Positions 18,575 to 26,739 of a stretch of 64,000 nt of DNA are shown in pieces. The stretch is from positions 34,728 through 98,727 of the forward strand of contig CACCFT010000002.1 of assembly GCA_902545405.1 (NCBI GenBank). Reading direction: 5' to 3'. The translations under genes and the position numbers were made by a program. The notes beneath the pieces are model-generated. The model saw only the letters and a program-made list of their open reading frames with translations. It was not told the origin of the DNA and did no database searches. This stretch comes from an uncultured Pelagibacteraceae bacterium (lineage in GTDB: Bacteria > Pseudomonadota > Alphaproteobacteria > Pelagibacterales > Pelagibacteraceae). Numbering within the stretch: the stretch's first letter is position 1; every line of letters begins with the position of its first letter.

Positions 18575-19816
18575 ATGTCATCTGAAACTTTTACTTACAA
18601 AGGTATATCTGGAGGCAAATACATTGAGGGAGAGATAGAGGCTATTAATCAAGAAGAAGCCTCGTTTAAGTTAAAAGAACAAAAAATTATAATTACAAAT
18701 TTAATCAAAGTAAAAAAGAAAAAAGCCGCCAAAGAGAAGGGCAAAAAAGGTGGTTTTTCATTTGGTAAAAAGAAGGTTTCTCCTCAGGATGTAATGATAT
18801 TTTCAAAGCAATTTGCAACTATGGTAAAAGCTGGTTTGCCTATATTAAATGTCCTTTCAATGTTGAGAGATCAAATAGAGCACCCAACAATGAAGGAAAT
18901 AATTGAGGATATAAGAAAAAGTTTAGAAGGGGGAATAACGCTATCAAAGTGTTTTGAAAAATACCCTAAGATATTTGACAATATATATATCAATTTGATC
19001 AAGGCTGGAGAGGCAAGTGGTAAATTAGATGTTTTTCTATTAAAATTAGTAGACTCTTTAGAAAAAAGAGAAAAAGTTAAGAAAAAAATTAAAAGCGCTT
19101 TAACCTATCCAGTCGTTATGTTTACGGTTGCAATAACAGTTATGGTCTTCATGTTAATCAAAGTAGTTCCAGTGTTTGCAGAAATGTACGAGGGTATGGG
19201 AGTAGCACTTCCAACACCAACTGCAGTAATTATGACTGCTAGTAATTTTATGAGGGGGGCAGGAGGACTTACGCTAGGTATTGTAGTAGCAATTATCTTT
19301 ATAATATTCAAATATACAACAACAAAAATACCAACAATAAGATATAAATGGCATCAGAGAGTTTTAAAAATGCCTGTCTTTGGAGATATGATTTTAAAAT
19401 CTTTAATTGCTAGAATTTCTTTAATCATGGGTAATCTAAGCTCAGCTGGAGTAAACCTTCTAGAAAGTATTGAGATAGCAAAGCAAGTAAGTAATAATGA
19501 TGTAGTAACACAAGCTTTAGAAAATGTTAAAAAGGGAGTTTTCTCAGGTGATACTCTAACAAAATTGTTTTTAAAAGAACCAGTATTTCCACCAACTTTT
19601 AGTCAATTAATTTCTGTAGGTGAACAAACTGGAAATTTAGATGAAATGTTTACATCTGTATCCAGCTACTATGAAGAAGAGTTTGATACAGCTGTTGATA
19701 ATATGTCGAGTTTGATAGAACCTATCATGATAGTTTTCATGGGTTTGATGATAGGTGGTTTGATGATAGCAATGTATTCTCCAATATTTAATGTTGGAGC
19801 AATTATAGGTGGTTAA
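18575..19816 (+). CDS. pilC: PilC/GspF inner-membrane platform protein
   Basis: 413 residues. It begins with a short FTYKGISGGKYIEGEIEA strand region typical of PilC, then has two GspF domains. The first follows MIFSKQFATMVKAGLPIL and ends in a membrane segment near 190; the second contains SSAGVNLLESIEIA and ISVGEQTGNLDEMF and ends in a C-terminal membrane helix. Three membrane segments in all. PilC is the rotor-like platform acting with PilB and PilT. It closes the plus-strand assembly operon and its last four bases overlap the convergent RsbW-like gene, so no terminator fits between them. Confidence 0.95.
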   Translation: MSSETFTYKGISGGKYIEGEIEAINQEEASFKLKEQKIIITNLIKVKKKKAAKEKGKKGGFSFGKKKVSPQDVMIFSKQFATMVKAGLPILNVLSMLRDQIEHPTMKEIIEDIRKSLEGGITLSKCFEKYPKIFDNIYINLIKAGEASGKLDVFLLKLVDSLEKREKVKKKIKSALTYPVVMFTVAITVMVFMLIKVVPVFAEMYEGMGVALPTPTAVIMTASNFMRGAGGLTLGIVVAIIFIIFKYTTTKIPTIRYKWHQRVLKMPVFGDMILKSLIARISLIMGNLSSAGVNLLESIEIAKQVSNNDVVTQALENVKKGVFSGDTLTKLFLKEPVFPPTFSQLISVGEQTGNLDEMFTSVSSYYEEEFDTAVDNMSSLIEPIMIVFMGLMIGGLMIAMYSPIFNVGAIIGG

Positions 19817-20244
19817 AAGTTTAAATTCTTAGTTAAGATCAAATGGTTGATCCATGGTTTTTCACCTTCTTTAAAAACAACTGCATCCATGATTTGTTGA
19901 ATAAAGTAAGTTCCTAGGCCACCAGGCTTTATATCATCAATATTTCTATGTCTTATATTTTCTTTATCAACCGGTCTACCTTTATCGAAAAATCCTATCT
20001 CTAGCTGACCTTTATCCAATGAAATTTTTATCTCCATTTTATCTTCAGTGTCTTGACCTTTGTAAGCATGTTTAACAATATTTTGTGCAGCCTCAGCAAT
20101 TGCTAAAACTAGCTCATCTTTTAGATCTTGATTGATATCTAATTTTTCAAAAACTTTTCTTGAAAATGATCTTACTTCTTTTAAACTAGATGAACTAACT
20201 ACAAAATCTTTCTGTTCAGTTATTGAAATTGTTCCTTCACTCAT
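19813..20244 (-). CDS. RsbW/SpoIIAB-type anti-sigma serine kinase
   Basis: 143 residues, all of it a small HATPase domain. The N-box ELVLAIAEAAQNIVKHAY (Glu51, Asn55) binds ATP-Mg, the G1 box is FFDKGRP and the G2 box PGGLGTYFI. These are the features of serine kinases that phosphorylate STAS antagonists and sequester a partner, often a sigma factor. Three bases separate it from the upstream STAS gene, the classic RsbV-RsbW pair. No sigma factor gene lies nearby, so the output is unknown. The adjacent pilus genes and two SpoIIE-type phosphatases suggest it is one arm of a partner-switching circuit. ATP-binding residues look intact. Confidence 0.87.
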   Translation of the reverse strand: MSEGTISITEQKDFVVSSSSLKEVRSFSRKVFEKLDINQDLKDELVLAIAEAAQNIVKHAYKGQDTEDKMEIKISLDKGQLEIGFFDKGRPVDKENIRHRNIDDIKPGGLGTYFIQQIMDAVVFKEGEKPWINHLILTKNLNF

Positions 20245-20247
20245 TGT

Positions 20248-20547
20248 TCAGTCTAAGTTTAAAATTTGCTCTAACTTTGCCATCATAATTACTTTAAGCA
20301 CAGACTTACTTATTTCTTTAAGTATAACTTTTGTTCCTAACTCAGTGGCTTTTTGGTGACTTTCTATAAGGACTGAAATTCCTGATGAGTCCATATATTG
20401 AACATCTTTTAAGTTCAGATGAACTTCTTTTTTTGCCTCAATTAAAGGCATAATAATTTCTTTTGCTTTTTCTGTTACGTCCATATCAATTTCACCATTT
20501 AAGTGAACAGTAGATATGTTTCCTTCTTCAGTAACTTTATATGACAT
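20248..20547 (-). CDS. RsbV/SpoIIAA-type STAS anti-sigma factor antagonist
   Basis: 99 residues, a single STAS domain. The motif VQYMDSSGISVLI carries the phosphorylatable serine (Ser54 or Ser55) just after the conserved Asp. In known systems the unphosphorylated form binds the RsbW kinase and releases its partner, and a SpoIIE/PP2C phosphatase removes the phosphate. Two such phosphatases, fused to ammonium transporters, lie within 4 kb. The gene is transcribed divergently from the pilin at 20691, with a 143-base shared upstream region. The family call is strong; the signal it carries is inferred from context. Confidence 0.88.
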   Translation of the reverse strand: MSYKVTEEGNISTVHLNGEIDMDVTEKAKEIIMPLIEAKKEVHLNLKDVQYMDSSGISVLIESHQKATELGTKVILKEISKSVLKVIMMAKLEQILNLD

Positions 20548-20593
20548 AATTATTAATATTTATTAAATTTCGCTTTTAAATCAACAAAAATGA

Positions 20594-20604
20594 CCCATTT
20601 TGAT
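20594..20604 (+). promoter_or_regulatory. Shared CCCATTTTGAT motif, copy 1 (pilin/RsbV divergent region)
   Basis: The 11-mer CCCATTTTGAT lies in the 143-base region between the STAS gene and the first pilin. The same 11-mer precedes the HMA gene (24088) and a near copy precedes the first Amt fusion (21869). A run of C is uncommon in these very AT-rich gaps, so a shared operator is possible. It could instead contain a -35-like TTGA, but no -10 stands at normal spacing. Confidence 0.3.
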
Positions 20605-20690
20605 TAGTTTTAAAGTATAGAAATTGTCTTTTAAAAGATATAATTTCAATATATATACAAATTTTTTATTATAATATAGGATAACAATTT

Positions 20691-21155
20691 ATGAAAAAAA
20701 ATAACAAAGGTTTTACACTTATAGAATTATTAGTTGTTGTAGCAATTATCGGAATTTTAGCGGCAGTTGGTGTTGTTGCATACTCTGGCTACACTTCAGG
20801 AGCTAAAAAACAAGCTGCTAAGTCAAATCATTCAGCAGTTGCCAAATATATAGCTGCAGAATTACAGAAATGTAATTTAGGTGAATCTAAAGCAATGAAT
20901 GAAAAATTAACATGCTCTGGAAAAAAAGGTGGTACTGTTGCAACGGCTGCAAAAGAAGCGTTAGAGGACTTTAAAAACCCTTACGACACAAGCGCTAAAG
21001 CTGTTACTGATACAGGTAACGCGACTGCAGACACTGACGTTGGATATACAAGGGTAATTGGAACAAGCGATACTTTAGTTACGATTACGACATGTTTTAC
21101 AACAGGATGTAGTTCAGCAGATAATAGATCAGAAACTAAAGTTACTGTTGAATAG
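20691..21155 (+). CDS. pilA: Type IV pilin, major-type
   Basis: 154 residues. The leader MKKNNKG is followed by FTLIELLVVVAIIGILAAVGVVAYSGYTSGAKK, the classic type IVa prepilin signal (Gly-1, Phe+1, Glu+5). The mature domain is short, with cysteine pairs (CNL and TCSG near 60-80; TTCFTTGCSS near the end) that probably make a disulfide-closed D-loop. It is the likely main fibre subunit, in front of a second pilin. TATAAT at 20670-20675 and AGGA at 20678-20681 are candidate expression signals. It shares its upstream region with the divergent RsbV-type gene. Confidence 0.93.
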   Translation: MKKNNKGFTLIELLVVVAIIGILAAVGVVAYSGYTSGAKKQAAKSNHSAVAKYIAAELQKCNLGESKAMNEKLTCSGKKGGTVATAAKEALEDFKNPYDTSAKAVTDTGNATADTDVGYTRVIGTSDTLVTITTCFTTGCSSADNRSETKVTVE

Positions 21156-21185
21156 GCTCAACAATTTAAATTTTAACAATTTAAT

Positions 21186-21614
21186 TTGAGTATTCTTTTT
21201 AAAAACACCAAAAGTTCTGGTTTTACCTTAATAGAACTTTTGGTTGTTGTTGCTATTCTTGGAATAATCGCTTCAATAGGAATAATGAGTTACAACGGCT
21301 ATGTATCTTCAGCTAAGAAAAAAGCTGCAGAAAATGTTATGCAACAAATATCTTTGGGTCAATCAGAATATTATTCTGATAATGGAATATATTATAGAAA
21401 CAGTACTAGCACATCATGCTCACCAACAACGACAACTTCCAACGCAATTGAAACTAATTTACTGGGAGGAAGTGATAGTATTACAGATGATATGGGTTAC
21501 AATTTATGTATTTCCAACGATGCTACAAACTACAAGGTATTTGCGAAAGAAGTTGACGGAAATTGTCAAATCACAATGACAGCCTTAGGTAATTTTAATA
21601 GAACAAACTGTTAA
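21186..21614 (+). CDS. Second type IV pilin
   Basis: 142 residues from a TTG start; no ATG lies between the previous stop and the signal, and the TTG gives leader MSILFKNTKSSG before FTLIELLVVVAILGIIASIG. Glu+5 is present. The mature part begins YNGYVSSAKKKAAENVMQQI and carries cysteines at about 77, 107, 131 and 142 (terminal NC), consistent with disulfide loops. It is paralogous to the pilin 30 bases upstream, sharing the N-terminal helix but little of the head. It could be a second fibre subunit, a minor pilin or a DNA-binding pilin; nothing visible decides. The weak start suggests lower expression. Confidence 0.88.
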   Translation: MSILFKNTKSSGFTLIELLVVVAILGIIASIGIMSYNGYVSSAKKKAAENVMQQISLGQSEYYSDNGIYYRNSTSTSCSPTTTTSNAIETNLLGGSDSITDDMGYNLCISNDATNYKVFAKEVDGNCQITMTALGNFNRTNC

Positions 21615-21618
21615 ATTA

Positions 21619-21864
21619 ATGAACATCCAAGAACTAAAAGAAAAAATACTTTATATTTTTTCTAACGAACTCAGTAAAAAATTTAAAATTTACTTTACGC
21701 TAAGTTTGGGATGGGTAATATTAATAGGATATTTAACTTGGTGGAACGGTTTAAAAAGCCCACTTTTAGATAAAAGTTTTAGATGGGATGAATGGTTTTG
21801 GTTTGGAGTAGTTCCAGCTTTTTCACCTTACATTTTTTATTTAATTTGGAAAAAAAAAGATTAA
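21619..21864 (+). CDS. Small two-helix membrane protein, unknown
   Basis: 81 residues with two hydrophobic segments (about 26-42 and 58-76) and many Trp residues (WVILIGYLTWWNG, WDEWFWFG). No family recognised. It begins 4 bases after the second pilin and ends 66 bases before the first Amt fusion, so it is probably cotranscribed with the pilins. The tight spacing and a normal-looking hydrophobic pattern argue that it is a real gene. A role in pilin handling or as a small partner of the Amt protein would be guesswork. Confidence 0.7.
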   Translation: MNIQELKEKILYIFSNELSKKFKIYFTLSLGWVILIGYLTWWNGLKSPLLDKSFRWDEWFWFGVVPAFSPYIFYLIWKKKD

Positions 21865-21868
21865 CTAA

Positions 21869-21880
21869 ACCTATTTTGAC
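21869..21880 (+). promoter_or_regulatory. Near copy of shared motif (CCTATTTTGACC) before the first Amt fusion
   Basis: CCTATTTTGACC differs in two positions from the CCCATTTTGAT element found before the pilin/RsbV pair and before the HMA gene. It lies about 50 bases before the ATG of the Amt-phosphatase gene. Its palindromic surroundings are weak, and its function is unknown. Confidence 0.25.
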
Positions 21881-21930
21881 CATCTATTATCTTTGATGAG
21901 TGAAAATTTGATAATAACTTAGGGAGGAAA

Positions 21931-24081
21931 ATGGAGAATATAGATTTGGAGTCAGTAAAATCATTTGTAGATACTCTTTGGGTTATAGATTGTGCAATTC
22001 TTGTATTCATAATGCAAGCTGGTTTTATGTGCATGGAAACAGGTTTATCAAGACATAAAAATAGTATTAATGTTGCTTTAAAAAACGCTGCTGACTTTGG
22101 TCTTGCAGTTGTAATTTTTTGGCTATTTGGTTTTGGCCTGATGTTTGGAAAGAGTTTCAACGGTTATTTCGGGACTGATTTGTTCTTTTTTAAAACTGAT
22201 CAGGCCGAATATATGACTTATTTTGTATTTCAGGCGATGTTCGTTGCAACAGCAGCAACAATTGTATCAGGAGCAGTTGCGGAGAGAATGAAATTTAATG
22301 GATATTTAATAATTACAATTATTGCTACCGGAATTATATATCCAATTGTTGGTCATTGGGCGTGGTCTTCGAGTTATCTAAATAATATCGATGCAACAAG
22401 GCAATTACTTGCTGTTACAGGCCAAGTTAAAACAACTGGATGGCTGACAGATATAGGATTCGTTGATTTTGCAGGAAGCACAATAGTTCATTCTGTTGGA
22501 GGATGGATTGCACTATCTGCTGTTTTAATTTTAGGTCCAAGAATAGGAAAATATTCAGATGCAAATAAAGGAAAATTTACAGGATCAAGTTTCCCTTTAG
22601 CAGTTTTGGGAACTTTAATTTTATGGTTTGGTTGGTTTGGTTTTAATGGTGGAAGTAATGGAGCTATGGATGAGGCAGTTCCTCTAATTTTAATAAATAC
22701 ATTTCTTGCTGCTTCTTTTGGTTTACTAACAGGCCTTGGAATTTCATTTGCCTTGTTTAAAAAACCAGATCCTTATTATGTAATCCTTGGACCACTCGCA
22801 GGTTTAGTTGCAATCACGGCAGGATGTAATTCAATGACATCAGTGACTTCGATCTTTGTTGGAATTATAGGAGCGGTAGTTGCAATTTTTGTAAATGAAT
22901 TTTTAAATAAATTTGAAATAGATGATGTTGTTGGAGCAGTACCTGTTCATTTGGCAGCAGGGGTCTGGGGCACTATTGCTGTAGGATTATTTAGTGATCT
23001 TGAAATACTTGGAACAGGATTAACCAGACTAGAACAAATCACAGCACAATTTATCGGAATTGTTTCAATTGGCGCATTCTCATTTTTTGGATCATATATT
23101 TTATTGAAGATTTTAAATTATGTTTATCCATTAAGAGTAAGTCCTTTGCATGAAGAGTTAGGCTTGAATATTGCTGAGCATAATGCAACTTCTGTAGAAC
23201 ATGATTTGATTACAATTTTAGAAAAACAGTCTGAGTCCGGTGACTTGACTATTAGAGGTCCACAAGATCCATTCACTGCAGGAGGTGTAATTGGACTTTA
23301 TTATAACAGATTGATGAGCAAATTAGAAACTAGTGAAGCTGAAAAGAAAGTATGGAGAGATAGAATATCAAATGAGGTAAAACTTGCGGTAAAAGTTCAA
23401 GAAAATTTCTTACCAAAAAGAAACTTGGGAAATTATCCTGTACATGGAATAAATATTGCGGCTAGAGAAGTTTCGGGAGACTTCTTTAGTTTTTATCCTC
23501 ACAATGATAGCGTTTACTTTATTATCGCAGATGTTGCGGGTAAAGGAATTCATGCTGGAATGGTAATGGCAAAAGCATCAACTCTTTTTGAAATAATGTC
23601 TAGAGACCAAGTAGATCCAGATGAAATGATGTTTCATATGAATAATGATCTGTTTTTAACTAAAACCGGCGGCATGTTTGTTACTAGTATATTAGGAGAA
23701 TATAATATGAGGACAGATGAATTAAGATGGGTAAATGGAGGTCATCAGCCAGCTATAATTAGATCATCATCAGGAAATTATGAGCAATTTGAGAGCAATT
23801 CTCCACCTATGGGAGTAATACTTCAAAAAGATAAATCGATTTATAAAACTCACAAAGTTAAGCTAGAAAATAACAGGTTTTGCGCTTTCACTGATGGTTT
23901 ATCCGAAAGCTTAAATAGCTCAGGTGAGGAAATAGGAATAGATGGATCAATTCAAATAATTGAGAAAAACTTCAATAAGGATATAAAAAAACAACTAAAC
24001 GAAATCACAAAAGAAGTACTGAAAGCTGCAGGTGAAAATAAATTAAGTGATGATTTAACGTTAATTTCGATTGGAAAATAA
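21931..24081 (+). CDS. amt: Ammonium transporter fused to SpoIIE/PP2C phosphatase (copy 1)
   Basis: 716 residues. Residues 10-400 are an Amt/Rh channel: the paired pore histidines are His187 (IVHSVGGW) and His340 (PVHLAAGVWGT), and FQAMFVATAATIVSGAVAER, GHWAW and DFAG match Amt proteins. A linker (about 405-490) with LGLNIAEHNAT and a predicted coiled coil leads to a SpoIIE-type PP2C domain (about 490-716). Its metal-binding aspartates are in SGDFF (517), ADVAGKG (534), FTDGLSE (655) and LSDDLTL. Such phosphatases dephosphorylate STAS proteins, and an RsbV/RsbW pair lies 1.4 kb upstream. The natural reading is a transporter or sensor that reports ammonium to a partner switch. A strong GGGAGG precedes the ATG. 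Confidence 0.93.
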   Translation: MENIDLESVKSFVDTLWVIDCAILVFIMQAGFMCMETGLSRHKNSINVALKNAADFGLAVVIFWLFGFGLMFGKSFNGYFGTDLFFFKTDQAEYMTYFVFQAMFVATAATIVSGAVAERMKFNGYLIITIIATGIIYPIVGHWAWSSSYLNNIDATRQLLAVTGQVKTTGWLTDIGFVDFAGSTIVHSVGGWIALSAVLILGPRIGKYSDANKGKFTGSSFPLAVLGTLILWFGWFGFNGGSNGAMDEAVPLILINTFLAASFGLLTGLGISFALFKKPDPYYVILGPLAGLVAITAGCNSMTSVTSIFVGIIGAVVAIFVNEFLNKFEIDDVVGAVPVHLAAGVWGTIAVGLFSDLEILGTGLTRLEQITAQFIGIVSIGAFSFFGSYILLKILNYVYPLRVSPLHEELGLNIAEHNATSVEHDLITILEKQSESGDLTIRGPQDPFTAGGVIGLYYNRLMSKLETSEAEKKVWRDRISNEVKLAVKVQENFLPKRNLGNYPVHGINIAAREVSGDFFSFYPHNDSVYFIIADVAGKGIHAGMVMAKASTLFEIMSRDQVDPDEMMFHMNNDLFLTKTGGMFVTSILGEYNMRTDELRWVNGGHQPAIIRSSSGNYEQFESNSPPMGVILQKDKSIYKTHKVKLENNRFCAFTDGLSESLNSSGEEIGIDGSIQIIEKNFNKDIKKQLNEITKEVLKAAGENKLSDDLTLISIGK

Positions 24082-24087
24082 TATTTC

Positions 24088-24098
24088 CCCATTTTGAT
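24088..24098 (+). promoter_or_regulatory. Shared CCCATTTTGAT motif, copy before the HMA/Amt2 genes
   Basis: An exact copy of the 11-mer at 20594, located 63 bases before the HMA-domain gene. The string CATTTTGATCTAA here also recurs, reversed, at 60524-60536 in front of the glycine betaine binding protein gene, so the element may be broader than this module. Confidence 0.3.
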
Positions 24099-24160
24099 CT
24101 AATTTATTTTGTATGTTTTTTGTATAAATGATACGATTTATATAAAACAATAAGGAAATT

Positions 24161-24490
24161 ATGTTTAAAAAAATAGTCTTAACTATAGGTTTTCTATTAT
24201 TTAGCACTAATTTATTTGCAGCCCAAACGCAAATCGCACAAGTAAATGGTATGATATGTATCAAGTGTCAAAAAATGGTCACTGAAGCATTACAAAAGGC
24301 TTGTCCTGATGCTACAGTTAATGTTTCTTGGCCAGAAGGGGTTGCGGTATCTACTTTTGCAGATAAATCAAATTTATCTGAGGATGAATATAAAAATGCA
24401 ATTTTAGGTACTGGATTTGAAGTAGTTAAAGTAATTAGTGTTGATGGCATAATTACAGACGCTGAAGAAGCAAGAAAACTTATAGATTAA
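24161..24490 (+). CDS. Secreted heavy-metal-associated (HMA) domain protein
   Basis: 109 residues with a signal peptide (about 1-20, ending LFA). The mature protein is close to a single HMA fold: QIAQVNGMICIKCQKMVTEAL carries the Gly-Met-x-Cys-x-x-Cys metal-binding loop (Cys33, Cys36). HMA domains bind Cu(I), Zn or similar ions; MerP is a periplasmic example. AAGGA precedes the ATG. It sits between two Amt-phosphatase genes, 10 bases before the second, so cotranscription with that gene is likely. No metal exporter or MerT lies nearby. A link between metal status and ammonium sensing is inference only. Confidence 0.82.
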   Translation: MFKKIVLTIGFLLFSTNLFAAQTQIAQVNGMICIKCQKMVTEALQKACPDATVNVSWPEGVAVSTFADKSNLSEDEYKNAILGTGFEVVKVISVDGIITDAEEARKLID

Positions 24491-24500
24491 AAAAAATTTT

Positions 24501-26738
24501 ATGACTGTAGCTGAACTCCAAATTTTGGTTGATAAGCTACAGTCTAAAATAAGTCAGTTAGAGCTCACAAGCAAAGGAGCAATCAAAGCAACAGAGTTTA
24601 GATTAGAAGCTGTACTACAAGCGAATTTAGATACGTTTTGGTTGTTAATTTGCGCGATTTTAGTTTTCTTGATGCAGGCTGGATTTATGTGTTTAGAATC
24701 TGGTTTATCAAGAAGTAAGAATAGTATTAACGTTGCTCTTAAAAATATTACAGATTTTGGAATAGCCGTTGTTACTTTTTGGGCTTTTGGTTTTGCATTG
24801 ATGTATGGAACCAGTGTGATGGGTTTGTTTGGTAATAAATTTTATTTTTTTACAACCAAGGTTGCTGGTTATCAAACATATTTTGTATTTCAGGCAATGT
24901 TTGTTGCAACAGCAGCAACTATCATATCTGGAGCTGTTGCTGAGAGGCTTAGATTTTTCTCATACGTAATAATTACTTTTATAACCTCAGGAATTTTATA
25001 CCCTATAGTAGGCCATTGGGCGTGGGCTTTTGATTTTACGAATCCAACAGTAAAATTTGGTTGGCTAGGTAAGATGGGTTATTTAGATTTTGCAGGTGCA
25101 TCTGTTGTTCATTCTGTTGGAGGTTGGGTGGCATTAGCAATATTACTCATTATTGGAAGCAGAACAGGTAGATTTAGAAAAGATAAAGATAAAAAATTGT
25201 TTCAAGGAAGTAATACACCAATTGCTGCTCTTGGCGCTTTAATTTTATGGTTCGGCTGGTTTGGATTTAATGGTGGCGCAAATGGAGCAATGGATTTAAA
25301 AATTCCATTGATATTAATTAATACCTTTTTATCAGCATCATTTGGTTTAATCTTTTCAAGTGCAATGGGTATTATCGTAATGAAAAAACCAGAGCCATTA
25401 TTTATGATTACAGGTCCTTTGGCTGGTTTAGTTTCAATTACAGCAAGTTGCGCTTATGTTAATCCATCAGAGGCAATATATATTGGAGCAATTGGAGGAA
25501 TTTTATCAGGCTCAACAATTATTTTATTAGAAAAATTAAAAATTGATGATGTTGTTAGCGCTATACCTGTTCATCTAGTAGGAGGTATGTGGGGAACTAT
25601 ATCAGTTGCGATATTTGGTGATTTCGAAATGATGGGATTAGATAAAACAAGATTAGAACAATTAACAATTCAAATCATAGGAACATTTAGCATTGGTGGA
25701 TTTTGCTTTTTTGCTTCATACATAATTTTTAAATCTATAAATTATATTTATCCACTTCGAGTAGGTAAAATCCAAGAGGAGCTTGGTTTAAATATATCAG
25801 AACACAACGCATCAACAGATACTCACGAATTACTCGAAGTACTAACTAATCAAGCAAAAACCGAGGATTATTCATTAAGAGCTCCCCAAGATCCATTTAC
25901 TGATAGTGGTATTATTGGTACCCAATACAATTTTTTGATGGAAAAATTAGAACAAAGTGAAAAACAAAAAAATAAATGGAAAAACCGAGTTTCATCTGAA
26001 ATTAAATTAGCAATGAATGTGCAGAGACGTTTAATGCCAAATAGAGATTTGTCTAATTATCCAATTTATGGACTAAATATTCCAGCCAGAGAAATTTCAG
26101 GAGATTTTTACGATTTTTATTTACATGATGAACTTGTTTACTTCACATTGTCAGATGTTTCTGGCAAAGGAGTTAATGCTGGTATGGTTATGGCTAAGGC
26201 AATTACTTTATTTAAAATTTTTTCTAGATTAAAATTTAAACCTAATGAAATCCTACTTGAAATGAACAATGATTTAAATGAAACTAATCCGCCAGGCACT
26301 TTTATAACCTCAATAGTCGGATGCTATAATATTAAAACAGACATTATTGAAATTGCAAATGCAGGTCATCAACCAGCATTGTTGAGAAAAGGAAAGGATT
26401 TTATTGAATATTCATCTTCTTCTACTCCTCTTGCAATAGCCAAACATAAAAATGAAAATGTTTATAAGCTAGATACTTTTAAATTAGATGGAGGAAGAAT
26501 ATATTGTTTTACTGATGGTTTTTCAGAATGTATGGACGAAAATAAAAACGAAATAGGTATTGATGGAGTTAAGAAACTTTTACTTAACCATCAAAATTCT
26601 TCTTTACAAAAAGAACTTGAAAATTCTACAGAGGAAATAAGACTTAAAAGTCTCAAAAAAGATTACAAAGAGACTGGTATAAAAGCAAATAACGATATAC
26701 TTGATGATGATTTAACTATTATCGGAATTGGGCATTGA
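24501..26738 (+). CDS. amt: Ammonium transporter fused to SpoIIE/PP2C phosphatase (copy 2)
   Basis: 745 residues, a paralogue of the fusion at 21931 with an added N-terminal coiled coil (about 1-35). The Amt domain spans about 40-420 with pore histidines His204 (VVHSVGGW) and His358 (PVHLVGGMWGT). The linker again has LGLNISEHNAS. The PP2C domain (about 520-745) keeps the metal aspartates in SGDFYDF (535), LSDVSGKG (552), FTDGFSE and LDDDLTI. The tail carries an insert of about 15 residues before LDDDLTI compared with copy 1. Both the channel and phosphatase look functional. Two non-identical sensors may differ in affinity or direct different outputs. Confidence 0.92.
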   Translation: MTVAELQILVDKLQSKISQLELTSKGAIKATEFRLEAVLQANLDTFWLLICAILVFLMQAGFMCLESGLSRSKNSINVALKNITDFGIAVVTFWAFGFALMYGTSVMGLFGNKFYFFTTKVAGYQTYFVFQAMFVATAATIISGAVAERLRFFSYVIITFITSGILYPIVGHWAWAFDFTNPTVKFGWLGKMGYLDFAGASVVHSVGGWVALAILLIIGSRTGRFRKDKDKKLFQGSNTPIAALGALILWFGWFGFNGGANGAMDLKIPLILINTFLSASFGLIFSSAMGIIVMKKPEPLFMITGPLAGLVSITASCAYVNPSEAIYIGAIGGILSGSTIILLEKLKIDDVVSAIPVHLVGGMWGTISVAIFGDFEMMGLDKTRLEQLTIQIIGTFSIGGFCFFASYIIFKSINYIYPLRVGKIQEELGLNISEHNASTDTHELLEVLTNQAKTEDYSLRAPQDPFTDSGIIGTQYNFLMEKLEQSEKQKNKWKNRVSSEIKLAMNVQRRLMPNRDLSNYPIYGLNIPAREISGDFYDFYLHDELVYFTLSDVSGKGVNAGMVMAKAITLFKIFSRLKFKPNEILLEMNNDLNETNPPGTFITSIVGCYNIKTDIIEIANAGHQPALLRKGKDFIEYSSSSTPLAIAKHKNENVYKLDTFKLDGGRIYCFTDGFSECMDENKNEIGIDGVKKLLLNHQNSSLQKELENSTEEIRLKSLKKDYKETGIKANNDILDDDLTIIGIGH

Positions 26739-26739
26739 A

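Noticed and set aside
20587..20601. Small hairpin AAAATG/CATTTT near the pilin promoter as a terminator
   Set aside because: Six base pairs with a three-base loop and no T-run in the right direction; more likely chance or part of the shared motif.
20548..20690. Sigma-54 (RpoN) promoter for the pilin
   Set aside because: RpoN often drives pilA, but no TGGC-N8-TTGC type pair is visible.
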